Assembly (NCBI GenBank): GCA_963729695.1
Contig: CAVSOT010000003.1
Coordinates: 248,001 to 312,000 of the forward strand
Length of the DNA: 64,000 nucleotides
DNA from: PALSA-693 sp963729695
Lineage (GTDB): Bacteria; Actinomycetota; Acidimicrobiia; Acidimicrobiales; Palsa-688
Reading direction: 5' to 3'
In this document: positions 25,929-38,521 of the stretch, one piece after another
How the letters are laid out: the number at the start of each line of letters is the position of its first letter
Position numbering within the stretch: position 1 is the first letter of the stretch
Notes under the pieces: model-generated
The model's database searches: none
Told to the model about the DNA's origin: nothing
Seen by the model: only the letters and a program-made list of their open reading frames with translations
Program-made: the position numbers and the translations under genes

Positions 25929-26507
25929 GTGCCCGCTTCCCGGCGCCCACAGGGCCAGTTCCCCGCCCCCCGGCGCCCGCAGCCGCCCGGCGGGGACGCG
26001 CCGTCGCCGCCCACCGCGGAGAGCGCCCTTCAGGAACGGCTGACCCCGCGACAGCCCGTGCGCGCCTTTCTGGGTCTCGGGTCCAATATGGGTGACCGGC
26101 GGGCCTACCTGCGGGCCGCCATCAGCCAGCTCCCCGACGTCGTTGCCGTTTCCCCGGTCTACGAGACCGACCCGATTGGGGGGCCCCCAGGTCAGGGCGC
26201 GTTCCTCAACTGCGTGGTCGAGCTGTGGACCGCCCGTACGCCGCGGGAACTGTTGGCGATCGCCCAGGCCGCCGAAGCGGCCGCCCAACGGGTCCGGGTC
26301 GTCCGGTGGGGACCCCGCACCCTCGACGTGGACGTCCTGCTGGTAGGCGACGAGAAGGTCGACGAACCGGACCTGACCGTGCCCCACCCTTCCATGTGGT
26401 CGCGGGGGTTCGTGCTGGTCCCCCTGGGCGACCTGGCGCCCGAATTGGTACTCGGCTCGCTCACGTCGGATCTTGCCAAAGGGGTGCGGGCCGCCGGTAA
26501 CCTTTGA
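25929..26507 (+). CDS. folK: 2-amino-4-hydroxy-6-hydroxymethyldihydropteridine pyrophosphokinase (HPPK)
   Basis: Transfers pyrophosphate from ATP to hydroxymethyl-dihydropterin, the step before FolP. 192 aa. Seen: FLGLGSNMGDRRAYLRAAI, YETDPIGGPPGQGAFLNCVV, and the catalytic RWGPRTLDVDVLL with the two magnesium-binding Asp residues; then PHPSMWSRGFVLVPL. The first 35 residues are an unusual Pro, Arg and Gln-rich extension. GTG start at 25929, three bases after folB. Confidence 0.94.
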   Translation: MPASRRPQGQFPAPRRPQPPGGDAPSPPTAESALQERLTPRQPVRAFLGLGSNMGDRRAYLRAAISQLPDVVAVSPVYETDPIGGPPGQGAFLNCVVELWTARTPRELLAIAQAAEAAAQRVRVVRWGPRTLDVDVLLVGDEKVDEPDLTVPHPSMWSRGFVLVPLGDLAPELVLGSLTSDLAKGVRAAGNL

Positions 26508-26556
26508 CCTCAACGAACGGCACCCGCCCCGGGGCCGGAACGCCTGCGAGGAACCA

Positions 26557-27429
26557 GTGACCCTCCAAAGCATCGAAGGGCCCGAGGCGTGGAGAGCCGC
26601 CCTCGACGCCTGTCGCGCTCGGGGGCAGGGGGTCGGGGTGGTGCCGACGATGGGTGCTCTCCACGCCGGTCACCTGTCGTTGATCCGCCGGGCGGCCGCC
26701 GAATGCGACGTGGTGGCGGTCACCGTGTACGTGAATCCGCTGCAGTTCGGTCCCGCGGAGGACCTGGCTTCCTATCCCCGGAGCCTGGATGACGACTGCC
26801 GGCGCAGTGCGGAGGTCGGCGCCGACATGGTGTTCGCCCCCTCGACAGAGACGCTGTGGCCCGATCCGTCCCGGACCCGGGTGCAGGTCGAGGGTCTAAC
26901 CGAGGTCCTGGAGGGGGCGGCCCGACCCGGTCACTTCGACGGGGTGGCGACGGTCGTGACCAAGCTGTTCTCTCTGGCCGGGTCGTGTCGGGCCTACTTC
27001 GGCGAAAAGGACTTCCAGCAGTTGGCCGTCGTCCGCCGCCTGGTCGCGGACCTCTCGCTGCCGGTGGCGATCGTCGGTTGTCCGACGGTCAGAGACCCGG
27101 ACGGCCTCGCCCTCTCCAGCCGCAACGCCTACCTCACGCCGGACGAGCGGCCGGCCGCGCCCCGTCTTTACCATGCGCTGCTGGCTGGGAAGCGGGCCAT
27201 CGAGGAGGACCGGCTCGACGACCCCGAGCTGGTGGCGAAGACGATGGCGGGCGCCCTCGCCCGCGAACCCCGTTTCGAGCTCGACTACGCCGAGGTGGTC
27301 GATCCCGGTGATCTGCGCCGTCCCCAGGTGGTGACCGGCGAGGTGCGCCTGCTCATCGCTGCCCGTTTGGGCCGGACCCGGCTGATCGACAACATCCCCG
27401 CGACCGCCCCCAGCAGTGCCCCCGGATGA
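26557..27429 (+). CDS. panC: Pantothenate synthetase
   Basis: ATP-dependent joining of pantoate and beta-alanine. 290 aa. Seen: VVPTMGALHAGHLSLI (HIGH-like ATP site) at about residues 27-42, VTVYVNPLQFGP, GHFDGVATVVTKLF, YFGEKDFQQL, and SSRNAYL (KMSKS-like loop). The GTG at 26557 follows GAGGAA and matches the family N-terminus. panD, often next to panC in mycobacteria, is absent here; nadB follows instead. Confidence 0.93.
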   Translation: MTLQSIEGPEAWRAALDACRARGQGVGVVPTMGALHAGHLSLIRRAAAECDVVAVTVYVNPLQFGPAEDLASYPRSLDDDCRRSAEVGADMVFAPSTETLWPDPSRTRVQVEGLTEVLEGAARPGHFDGVATVVTKLFSLAGSCRAYFGEKDFQQLAVVRRLVADLSLPVAIVGCPTVRDPDGLALSSRNAYLTPDERPAAPRLYHALLAGKRAIEEDRLDDPELVAKTMAGALAREPRFELDYAEVVDPGDLRRPQVVTGEVRLLIAARLGRTRLIDNIPATAPSSAPG

Positions 27430-27466
27430 CCCTGTCGACCCCCGACCCCCCGCCTGAGGTGGCTGG

Positions 27467-29075
27467 GTGACCCAAGGCTCGGTATCGCCCGATCCGCCTC
27501 GTCACGACCTCGACCTCTTGGTCGTCGGCAGCGGTGTCGCCGGTCTGTCCGCCGCGGCCGCGCGCGGCCGGCGAGGCCGGGATGCGGATCGGGGTGGTGT
27601 CGAAGGGGGTCCTTTCCGACTCCGCCACCCAGTGGGCCCAGGGCGGAGTGGCCGCGGTGCTGCATCACAGCGAAGCCGATGTTCGCCATTCCGCCGATTC
27701 CCTCGGTCTTCATGCCGCCGACACCCTCCGGGCCGGGGCCGGGTTGTGCGACCGGGCCGCGGTCGACGTCCTCGTCACGGAAGGCCCGATCCGGGTCCGG
27801 GAGCTCGCCGCCCTCGGCGCCGAGTTCGATCGCAACGATCAGGGCGTCTGGGAACTCGCCCGAGAGGGTGGTCATTCCGTGGCCCGAGTTGTGCACGCCG
27901 GTGGCGCCGCCACCGGTGCAGAGGTCGAGCGAACCCTAGTCGAAGCGGCCCGGGAGACCGCCGCCCGCATCTGGGAAGGGTGGTTCGCCCTCGACCTCAT
28001 CGTCGAAGGCGGGCGGTGCCGAGGTCTGGTTGCCCTCGACGAGAACGGCGGGGTGGTCGAGTTGCGAGCGGCCCACACCCTCCTGGCGACTGGCGGGGCC
28101 GGCCAGCTGTACGCAGTGACGACCAACCCGCTCCAATCCACCGGAGACGGGCTGGCCATGGCGCTGCGCGCCAGAGTGGCGGTGGCGGATGTGGAGTTCG
28201 TCCAGTTCCACCCGACCGCCTTGCACGGGTCGCCCGCCGGACCGCGACCGCTGCTCAGCGAGGCCTTGCGGGGCGAGGGAGCCCTGCTGCGCGATCACCG
28301 CGGCCAGCGGTTCGTCGATGAGCTGCAACCCCGAGACGTGGTGGCCGCGGCCGTCGCCGCCCGTATCCGACAGGACGGCGTGGACCACGTGTGGCTGGAC
28401 GTGTCCGGCGTCGACGGTTTCGTGGCCCGATTCCCCAGCCTGGCCGCGGTGGTGCGCGACCTGGGCCTCGACCCGGGGCGGGATTGGCTTCCCGTCGCGC
28501 CCGCCGCCCACTATCTCTGCGGCGGCATTCTCACCGACCTCGACGGGGCCACCGCTCTTCCCGGTCTCTGGGCGGCCGGCGAGGCGGCGTGCACCGGAGT
28601 CCACGGCGCCAACCGGCTGGCCTCGAACTCCTTGCTGGAGGGCATGGTTTTTGGCGCCCGGGCCGTCGAGGCCGTGCTTTCGGGCAAAGACTCGCCCGCC
28701 GCGTCCGGTGCCCTTCGTCCCCTCCTCCGGCCGGGCGCCACCGAGCCGGGAGAGATCGGGGTCAAGGAGCTGGTCAATCCTCGTCGCATCCACCGCGATC
28801 CCGCCGTCGCAGCAGGCGACCCGGTCAAGGAGCGGGAGTTGTTGGAGCGGGCAATGACCAACGGGGCGGGCGTGGTACGCAGCGCCGAGTCGCTGGCCGC
28901 GGCCACCGACGAACTCGTCCACCTCAATCCCGGTCCTGGGGAGCTTGCCAACCTCCTGGAGGTGGCGGGCGCGCTGATCGCCGCCGCGAGCGCCCGAGAA
29001 GAAAGCCGCGGCGGGCACCGCCGGGAGGATTTTCCCGCCACTTCGGATGCCTTTGCTCACCGGTTCGTTCTATGA
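27467..29075 (+). CDS. nadB: L-aspartate oxidase, one frame change near 27560
   Basis: Oxidises L-aspartate to iminoaspartate for NAD synthesis (FAD enzyme, succinate-dehydrogenase flavoprotein fold). The N-terminal FAD motif LVVGSGVAGLSAA reads from the GTG at 27467; after a +1 shift near 27560, inside a GCGGCCGCGC run, the rest reads on: SDSATQWAQGGVAAVL, FVQFHPTAL, HYLCGGILTDLDGATALPGL and HGANRLASNSLLEG. Every family motif is intact apart from the shift, so I favour a sequence error over a pseudogene. Its end overlaps nadC. Confidence 0.9.
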
Positions 29076-29917
29076 CCGGCAACTGGCTGGATCCTCCCCT
29101 GACCGCCGTTCGCCAGGTGGTGGCCGCCGCCCTGGCCGAGGACCTCGGCGTCTTCGGTGACCTCACCGCGGCGCTGGTGCCCGACGACGCGGTCGTGAAC
29201 GCCTCGCTCGTGGCTCGCCAAGCCGGCGTTCTGGCCGGCCGGCTGGCGGCCAGCTCTGCGTTCGCGGCCGTCGACCCGGCCATCGCGGTGGAGTGGTCGG
29301 CCGCCGACGGCGACCGAATCGAGCGGGGGCAGACCCTCGCTCGCGTGCAGGGACCCATGAGCTCGGTGCTCACTGCGGAGCGAACCGCCCTCAACCTGTT
29401 GTGTCATCTCTCGGGGGTGGCGACCCTGACCAGATCGTTCGTCGAGCGGGCGGGCCGCGGCAGCCGTATCCGCGATACCCGCAAGACGACTCCCGGTTTG
29501 AGGGCCCTGGAAAAGGCGGCGGTGCGTGCGGGGGGCGGTGTCAACCACCGGGGCTCTCTTTCCGACGGACTGCTCGTCAAGGACAACCATCTGGCCGGTC
29601 TCTCCATCAAGGCGGCCGTCACCGAAGCCAAGCGGCGCTGGCCCGCCCTGCCGTGCGAAGTCGAGTGCGACACCCTCGACCAGGTCGCGGTTGCGCTCGA
29701 CGCAGGTGCCGATCTGGTGCTGCTCGACAACATGGATCCCTCCGAAGTTGCGGCCGCAGTGGCGCTGGTGTCGCACCGGATCCCGGTCGAGGTCTCCGGC
29801 GGGGTGACCCTCGACACCGTCGCCGAGTTTGCGGCCGCGGGAGCGGATCTGATCTCGGTCGGAGCCTTGACCCACTCCGCCCCGGCGCTGGACGTCGGCC
29901 TGGACGTGGAGCCGTAG
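29072..29917 (+). CDS. nadC: Nicotinate-nucleotide pyrophosphorylase (quinolinate phosphoribosyltransferase)
   Basis: Quinolinate plus PRPP to nicotinate mononucleotide. 281 aa. Seen: ERTALNLLCHLSGVATLT, RDTRKTTPGLRALEKAAV, GGGVNHRGSLSDGLLVKDNH with substrate-binding Arg, His and Lys, and VEVSGGVTLDTV near the C-terminus. The ATG at 29072 overlaps the nadB stop. nadA is not in the window. Confidence 0.94.
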   Translation: MTGNWLDPPLTAVRQVVAAALAEDLGVFGDLTAALVPDDAVVNASLVARQAGVLAGRLAASSAFAAVDPAIAVEWSAADGDRIERGQTLARVQGPMSSVLTAERTALNLLCHLSGVATLTRSFVERAGRGSRIRDTRKTTPGLRALEKAAVRAGGGVNHRGSLSDGLLVKDNHLAGLSIKAAVTEAKRRWPALPCEVECDTLDQVAVALDAGADLVLLDNMDPSEVAAAVALVSHRIPVEVSGGVTLDTVAEFAAAGADLISVGALTHSAPALDVGLDVEP

Positions 29918-30709
29918 GTGCTGGTCGCGATCGACGTCGGCAACACCCAGACGGTCATCGGCCTCTACGCGCCCGGCGACGGCCCTGCGGGCAGCAGCGG
30001 CGAGCTGCTGCACCACTGGCGAACGGCCACCGTCGCCTCGCGCACCGCCGACGAGATGGCGCTGCTGATCGACCAGCTCTTTCAGCTCCAGGGCCTGGAC
30101 CCGGCGGAGGCCATCACCGGCATCGCGGTGGCGTCCGTCGTTCCCCGCCTCCGGACCGCTCTGCGCGAGATGAGCGACCGCTGGTTCAAGGTGGAGACGG
30201 TCATCGTGGAGCCGGGTGTACGCACGGGAATGCCGATCCACTACGACAACCCCAAGGAGGTCGGCGCCGACCGTATCGCCGATGCCGTCGCCGCGTTCGA
30301 ACGCTACGGCGGGCCCACCATCGTGATCGACTTCGGGACGGCCACCACCTTCGAGGTGGTCTCCGGGCGGGGGGAGTACCTGGGCGGCATCATCGTCCCG
30401 GGCATCGAGATCTCGTTGGAGGCCCTCTCCGCCCGCGCCGCCCTGTTGCCGCGCGTCGAGCTGGTCGAACCCCGGAGCGTGCTGGCCAAGAACACGGTGG
30501 AGTCGGTGCAGGCGGGCGTCATCTACGGCTTCGCGGCCCAAGTGGACGGGCTGTGCCGGCGGCTGCAGGACGAGGTCGGACCGTGCACGGTGGTGGCTAC
30601 CGGCGGCCTGTCCGGGTTGATCGGTCCGTATTCGTCAGCCATCCAGCACCACGACCCGTGGCTGACACTCGATGGTCTGCGGATCATCTTCGGCCGCAAC
30701 GAACGGTGA
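29918..30709 (+). CDS. coaX: Type III pantothenate kinase
   Basis: First step of CoA synthesis, ASKHA fold. 263 aa. Seen: the phosphate-1 motif IDVGNTQTVIGL at residues 5-16, DEMALLIDQLF, VGADRIADAVAAFERYG, and the phosphate-2 motif VIDFGTATTFEVV. GTG start immediately after the nadC stop; it overlaps the lysS start by 4 nt. The order panC...coaX-lysS matches mycobacteria. Confidence 0.95.
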   Translation: MLVAIDVGNTQTVIGLYAPGDGPAGSSGELLHHWRTATVASRTADEMALLIDQLFQLQGLDPAEAITGIAVASVVPRLRTALREMSDRWFKVETVIVEPGVRTGMPIHYDNPKEVGADRIADAVAAFERYGGPTIVIDFGTATTFEVVSGRGEYLGGIIVPGIEISLEALSARAALLPRVELVEPRSVLAKNTVESVQAGVIYGFAAQVDGLCRRLQDEVGPCTVVATGGLSGLIGPYSSAIQHHDPWLTLDGLRIIFGRNER

Positions 30710-32113
30710 CCGACCTCCCCTACCGATTCGAACGCGACGCCTCAACCGCCTCCCTGGCGGAGCGGTTCGGCTCGCTCGAACCGGAACACGATTCGGGCGT
30801 GATCGTGTCCGTCGCCGGCCGTCTGATGCTGCGGCGGGAGATGGGCAAGCTGGCCTTTGCCTCGCTTCGCGACTGGACCGGCGGCATCCAGCTGTTCGCC
30901 GGTGCGTCCTGGACGGCGAACTTCCCTGAGTTCATCCGTCTCTCCCTGGGCGACTGGATCGGGGCCACGGGCGAAGTGGTGCGCACCAGGACGGGCGAGT
31001 TGTCCGTCAAGGTGACGTCCTGGGTGCTGCTGGCCCGACGCCCGTCGCAGCTTCGGCAACAAGTGGACCGGGCTGACCGACGTCGACCTCCGCTACCGGC
31101 AGCGATACGCCGACCTCTGGGCCAACGAAGGCACCCGGGAGACGCTCCTCACGCGCAGCCGGGTCCTGTCCTGGATCCGCCGCTGGCTCGAAGGGCGGGG
31201 CTTCGTCGAAGTCGAGACCCCGGTGTTCCACCCGATCCCGGGTGGTGCCCACGCCCGGCCGTTCGTCACTCACCACAACGCCCTCGATCTGGACCTGTAC
31301 CTACGCATCGCCCCCGAGCTCTACCTCAAGCGGCTGGTCGTCGGCGGCTTCGAGCGAGTGTTCGAGATCGCCCGGGTGTTCCGCAACGAAGGGCTGTCTA
31401 CCCGGCACAACCCGGAGTTCACCATGCTCGAGCTCTACCAGGCCTACGCCGACTACACCGACATGATGGAACTGGTCGAGAACATGGTCGCCGGCCTGGC
31501 CGAGGAACTCTTGGGGACGACGTCACTGATCTACGCGGGCCGGCCGCTGTCGCTGGCGCCGCCCTGGCGGCGAGCCACCCTGACCGAGCTGATCGCCGAG
31601 CACGCCGGGCTGAAGGTCGATCTCGATACCCCGCTCCCGGAGCTGCGATCGCTGGCGGCCGACGTCGGCGTGGCCGTTGAGGAGTCGTGGGGCCCCGGCA
31701 AGCTCGTCCTGGAGATCTACGAGAAGACGACGGAGTCGGAGTTGTGGGGGCCGGTGTTCGTGGTCGACTACCCCAAGGAAGTGTCCCCGCTGGCACGCGA
31801 CCACCGCAGCCGACCGGGCTGGGTCGAGCGCTTCGAACCGATCGTCGCCGGCCGCGAGCTCGGCAATGCCTTCAGCGAGCTGACCGACCCCGACGAGCAG
31901 CGGGCCCGCTTCGAGGACCAGGCCCGGGCCAAGGCCGCCGGCGACGACGAGGCCATGACCGTCGACGAGGACTACCTGCGGGCCCTGGACTACGGACTGC
32001 CCCCCGCCGGCGGGCTCGGCATCGGCATCGACCGCCTGGTGATGATCATCACTGGGGCCGAGGCGATTCGCGACGTGATCGCCTTTCCGACGCTTCGCCC
32101 CGAGCAGAATTGA
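30706..32113 (+). CDS. lysS: Lysyl-tRNA synthetase (class II), one frame change near 31040
   Basis: Charges tRNA-Lys. The OB-fold anticodon-binding part (VSVAGRLMLRREMGKLAFAS, WTGGIQLF) reads from the GTG at 30706; a shift near 31040 leads to the catalytic part: FGNKWTGLTDVDLRYRQRYA, motif 1 GFVEVETPVFHPIPGGAHA, motif 2 EGLSTRHNPEFTMLELYQAY, and motif 3 GLGIGIDRLVM. About 468 codons in total, close to family length. All three class II motifs are intact, so a sequencing indel is likely. It ends the long cofactor operon. Confidence 0.9.
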
Positions 32114-32186
32114 TCCTGGCCCCGGCGCGGTGGCGAGGATCGTCGGCCTCCTTTTGCTGGTCTGGTCGGAGCAGCACGTGATGGGC

Positions 32187-32391
32187 CGAAACGGTCAGCA
32201 AAACCGGGGAGGTCGTTTTTATTGACCGTTTTTGATTTCCGGAGCGCTCAGATCGCGTCGAAAACGGTTAGTAAAACGGGTGAAGGGCCGGTGGGGTCGT
32301 TTTCCTGACCGTTTTCGATTCGAGGAGCGCTCAGATCGGGGCGAAAACGGTTAGTAAAACGGATGAGGGTCATTTTTATTGACCGTTTTCG
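32187..32391. repeat. Tandem array of three A/T-rich hairpins (element family B)
   Basis: Three hairpins at about 32187-32234, 32259-32317 and 32342-32391. Arms start CGAAAACGGTYAG and end with the complement CTGACCGTTTTCG or TTGACCGTTTTCG; the best stem is 20 bp with one wobble and one mismatch. Units are spaced 72 and 83 bp apart and the two linkers share GGAGCGCTCAGATCG, which itself holds the palindrome GAGCGCTC. The array fills the 373-bp gap between the convergent ends of lysS and the polyprenyl synthase gene; 32114-32186 and 32392-32486 hold nothing else I can identify. Confidence 0.9.
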
Positions 32392-32486
32392 AGATCCGCC
32401 GGGCCGGCGGGGGTTGCACCGCGGCGCGGTACCCCGACCCGGTGGTCTCTGGACGGGCCCACGGCGCCTCGTGCCCCAAACGTCCG

Positions 32487-33485
32487 TCAGGGGATCTCGA
32501 GCTCGTCGATGAGCCGGTGTCCGACCTGGCCCATGACGTCGAGGTGCTCGCCGTAGCGGCTGCCCTCCCGCAGCACATCGAGCGCCGAGTTCGCCCGATC
32601 GGCCCACCGGCGGGCCTCCGCAATCGACGCGGATACGGCCGCAGTGGAGAGGACCAGGTCGCGGGCCTTGTCCCGAGCCGGGGGATCCAGGGGGCTCCCG
32701 AGCACGGCCCGGAGGTCGTCGCCGGCGCCGGGCACGGCCAGGGCCCGCAGGACCGGCAGCGTGTAGGTCCCTTCGACCAGGTCGTGACCGGCCGGCTTGC
32801 CGATGTGGTCCTCGTCGCTCAACAGGTCACGGACGTCGTCCCAGATCTGAAAGGCCATGCCCAGCGCGTGCCCGTACTCGGAGAGGGCTTCCACCGAGGG
32901 GCGCGGCGCCCCGCTCACCAGGGCGCCGACCCGGGCCGACGTGGCCATCAGGGAGGCGGTTTTGGCTGCGATGCAGGTCACGTAGTCCGCCTCGGATCTC
33001 GAGGTGTCGAACGAGAAGCGGAACTCCGCCACCTCTCCCTCGCACAGCTGGCTGATGGTCCGGGCCAGTAGGCCCGCCACCTCCGTGCCGAGGGAGGCGG
33101 CGATCTCTGACGCCCGGGCCAGGAGGAAGTCGCCGGCCAGGATGGCCACCAGGTTGCCCCAGCGGGCGTTGACGCTCTCCACGCCCCGGCGTTGCTCCGC
33201 CTCATCGATGACGTCGTCGTGGTAGAGCGAACCCAGGTGGACCAGCTCGACGGCCACGCCGCCGCGAACCACCTCGTCGTTGACGGCCGCCCCTGCGGTC
33301 CCGCTGACCGTAGCGGCGGCCACGACCAGGGAGGGCCGGAGTCGCTTCCCTCCTGCCTTCACCAGGTGCGCGGTAACCTCACTCAGGAACGGATCGGCAC
33401 CTGTGATCGCGCCGGCGAGGGCCTGCTCGACTCGGTCGAGGGCGGGCTGAAGTCCGAGGAGACGGAGTTCGTCTACGACGTTCAC
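32487..33485 (-). CDS. Trans-polyprenyl diphosphate synthase
   Basis: Elongates allylic diphosphates with isopentenyl diphosphate; likely makes the menaquinone side chain. 332 aa all-helical isoprenoid synthase. Seen: GGKRLRPSLVVAA, first aspartate-rich motif LYHDDVIDEAEQRRG, GDFLLARASEIAA, and second motif FQIWDDVRDL. Chain length cannot be read from the sequence with confidence. I chose the GTG at 33485, where homology begins. Divergent from clpC. Confidence 0.9.
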   Translation of the reverse strand: MNVVDELRLLGLQPALDRVEQALAGAITGADPFLSEVTAHLVKAGGKRLRPSLVVAAATVSGTAGAAVNDEVVRGGVAVELVHLGSLYHDDVIDEAEQRRGVESVNARWGNLVAILAGDFLLARASEIAASLGTEVAGLLARTISQLCEGEVAEFRFSFDTSRSEADYVTCIAAKTASLMATSARVGALVSGAPRPSVEALSEYGHALGMAFQIWDDVRDLLSDEDHIGKPAGHDLVEGTYTLPVLRALAVPGAGDDLRAVLGSPLDPPARDKARDLVLSTAAVSASIAEARRWADRANSALDVLREGSRYGEHLDVMGQVGHRLIDELEIP

Positions 33486-33643
33486 TCCCGGCGAGAGTAG
33501 GCGACCCCCGGCACGAGCACGAACCCGAGTTCCTCGACTCCTTGCCAACGAGCCCACAAAACGGCCACCAGCTCAGGTCTCTTCGCCCTCCGCTCAAACG
33601 CAAGGAGGTAGTGGGCTGTACACTGAGAGCACGGAGGTCGAGC

Positions 33644-36160
<2,517 letters not shown>

Positions 36161-36203
36161 CCGACAGACGGCAGCGGGGGGCACCTCTTCTCCGCGCGCC
36201 CAG

Positions 36204-37052
36204 GTGAGGTCCAGCCAGCGAGCCTTCGGGATCGTGATAGCCGCGGTCCTGGTGATGCTCGGGATGGCTGGGTGCCAGGTCCACACCGAGATGGCGATCC
36301 GGGCCGCCCCCAACGGGACCGGCACGGTGACCGTGACGGTGACGCTGGATCACGCCGCGGTGACGGCGCTCGGAGGGCAGGCTGCCCTGGCAGCCCAGCT
36401 CCAGGACGCCGACTTGGTGGCCGCCGGTTGGGCCGTCACCGGGCCCGCGGCCGGGGCCGGTTCGACGACGGTCGTCACCGCCAGTCACCCCTTCGCCAAT
36501 CTGGCAGAAGCCGGCCAGCTGGTCGAGGAGGTGGCGGGTAGCGGCTCCGCCCGGTCTCGTCCCTTCGCCGTGACGTTGACCGAACAGCACTCGTTCTGGC
36601 ACACCGACGTCGTCCTTTCCGGCCAGGTCGATCTGACCTGCGGGGTGAACTGCTTCGGGGACGCCGGCCTGGGCAGCGCCCTCGGATCTCGCCTGGGCGT
36701 CGATCCGGGCCCGCTCATCTCGGCCGCGGGCCAGCAACCGAATCAGGTGTTCAGTTTCTCGCTGAATGCCGACCTGCCTGGGACGTTGCAAAGCACCAAT
36801 GCGGCCTCGCACCAGGGGAGCACCCTGCAATGGAACCCCCAGCTCGGACACGTTCTCGTGCTTTCCGCCTCGACCCGTACGTGGAACGGGGCCGCATCAT
36901 CACGTTCATTGCGGTGGGGGGCGGGCTGGTGCTCGTCCTGCTGGGCCTGATGGTCTTCTGGTTGGTCCGGCGCCGGCGCCGGCGCCGCCGGAACGCGCGG
37001 TCAGCACGTCAAGGGCAATCGCGATCAGGAGGCCGTCGCACCCCATCCGTAG
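36204..37052 (+). CDS. LppM-like lipoprotein with a C-terminal membrane anchor, frame-shifted near its end
   Basis: GTG start at 36204. A lipoprotein signal (AAVLVMLGMAGC, lipobox Cys near residue 25) is followed by a beta-rich domain with GTGTVTVTVTLDHAAV, and the fold order of the mycobacterial LppM/DUF3153 family. Near 36880 the frame changes; the continuation reads GRIITFIAVGGGLVLVLLGL, a transmembrane helix, then an Arg-rich tail. A second change near 36990 leads to a TAG at 37050-37052, 9 nt before radA. Role in the cell envelope is inferred from family only. Confidence 0.7.
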
Positions 37053-37061
37053 AGTGCCGGT

Positions 37062-38512
37062 ATGGCCGGTACTCGCACTATCCACCGCTGCACCAAGTGC
37101 GGCACCTCCTGCCCCCGCTGGTCCGGTCGCTGCCCGAGCTGCGATGCGTGGAACTCCATCGTCCAGGAGCAGGCCGGGCCGGCCCCGCGGTGGGAGCTCG
37201 GTCGGCGGGGTCAGGCCGCCCTCCTCGCCGATCACTCTTGGCCGACATCAGTCCGGACGGAGGGGAGCCCGTCCCCACCGGCGTCGAGGAGCTCGACCGG
37301 GTGCTCGCCGGCGGGCTTGGTTCCGGGCTCGGTCACCCTGGTCGGCGGCGAACCCGGCATCGGGAAGTCCACCCTCCTGCTCCAGGCCCTGGGCGGAGAT
37401 GGCCCGCCGTGGCGTCCGGGCGCTGCTGGTGTCGGCGGAGGAGTCGCCGGCGCAGGTGCGCAGCCGGGCCGCCCGGCTCGAGGCGCTCGTGGTCCCGGGC
37501 TGTGGCTGGTCGCGGAGACGGCCATGCCGGGCATCAGGCCGCGGTGGAGGAGATCCGACCCCGACGTGCTGGTGATCGACTCCATCCAGACGGTATGGGA
37601 TCCCGGACCTGGACTCCGGGCCGGGCTCGGTGGTGCAGGTCCGGGGCTGCGCCCATCGCCTGGCGGTCATGGCCAAGGCCGGTCGGCCTCACGACGATCC
37701 TGGTGGGCCACGTCACCAAGGAGGGGACCCTGGCCGGGCCCGCGGGTGCTCGAGCACCTGGTCGACACGGTGCTTTCCTTCGAAGGCGACCGGCACCACG
37801 CCCTGCGGCTGCTGCGCGCCGTCAAGCACCGCTTCGGGCCGACGGGGGAGCTCGGGCTGTTCGAGATGACCGGGGATGGACTGCTCGGGGTGGCCGATCC
37901 CGGAGGGCTGTTCCTGGCGGACCGGCGGGCCGGGACCCCGGGGTCGGTGGTGTTCCCGTCGATGGAGGGCCGAGCGCCCCCTGCTGGTCGAGATCCAGGC
38001 GCTCGTCGTTTCGACCCCGATGGTCAGCCCGCGCCGGTCGGCATCCGGGATCGACGCCGGCCGGCTGGCGTCTGCTGCTGGCGGTGCTCGAGCGGCGGGC
38101 CGGGTTGAGCCTCGCTCACCACGACGTCTACGTCTCCGTGGTCGGCGGCGTGCGGGTGGCCGAACCGGGGGCTGATCTGGCCGTGTGCCTGGCCCTGGCC
38201 TCGGCCCACACCGGGCGAGCCGTCGACGACGGGGCTGGTGGTGCTGGGCGAGGTCGGGTCTGGGAGGCGAGGTCCGTCAGGTGGCCGACACGCCGCGCCG
38301 TCTGGCCGAAGCGGCCCGGCTGGGTTCCGCACCGGCATTGGTGCCGGATCGGGGCCCGGAGGATGGCCCCATCCCCATGCAGCCGGGTGGCGAGCTTGGA
38401 CCCAGGCCCTGGACTGGGCTCAGTCGGCATCGCCGACTGGCCACCAGCCGACCGGTCCGACGGCCGATGGCAGGTGCGCCCGGTCGAGGTGGCGACGGCT
38501 CCGGTCTGGTAG
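37062..38512 (+). CDS. radA: DNA repair protein RadA, with about a dozen frame changes
   Basis: Branch-migration helicase related to RecA and Lon. Motifs appear in order but scattered over all three frames: zinc finger CTKCGTSCPRWSGRCPSC, Walker A GGEPGIGKSTLLLQA, LLVSAEESPAQVRSRAARL, VLVIDSIQTVW, the RadA motif VGHVTKEGTLAGPRVLEHLV with KNRFG replaced by KHRFG, and the Lon-like end GLSLAHHDVYVSVVGGVRV. Total length fits a 450-480 aa RadA. Conserved text with repeated small shifts indicates poor base calling here. Sits before disA, as in other actinobacteria. Confidence 0.88.
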
Positions 38513-38521
38513 GATTGCCAG

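Noticed and set aside
27467..29075. nadB as a natural pseudogene
   Set aside because: Only one shift in a GC run, all motifs kept, and nadC and neighbours intact; a sequence error is simpler.
32187..32391. CRISPR array
   Set aside because: Repeat units are hairpins of variable length with conserved linkers rather than unique spacers, and there are no cas genes.
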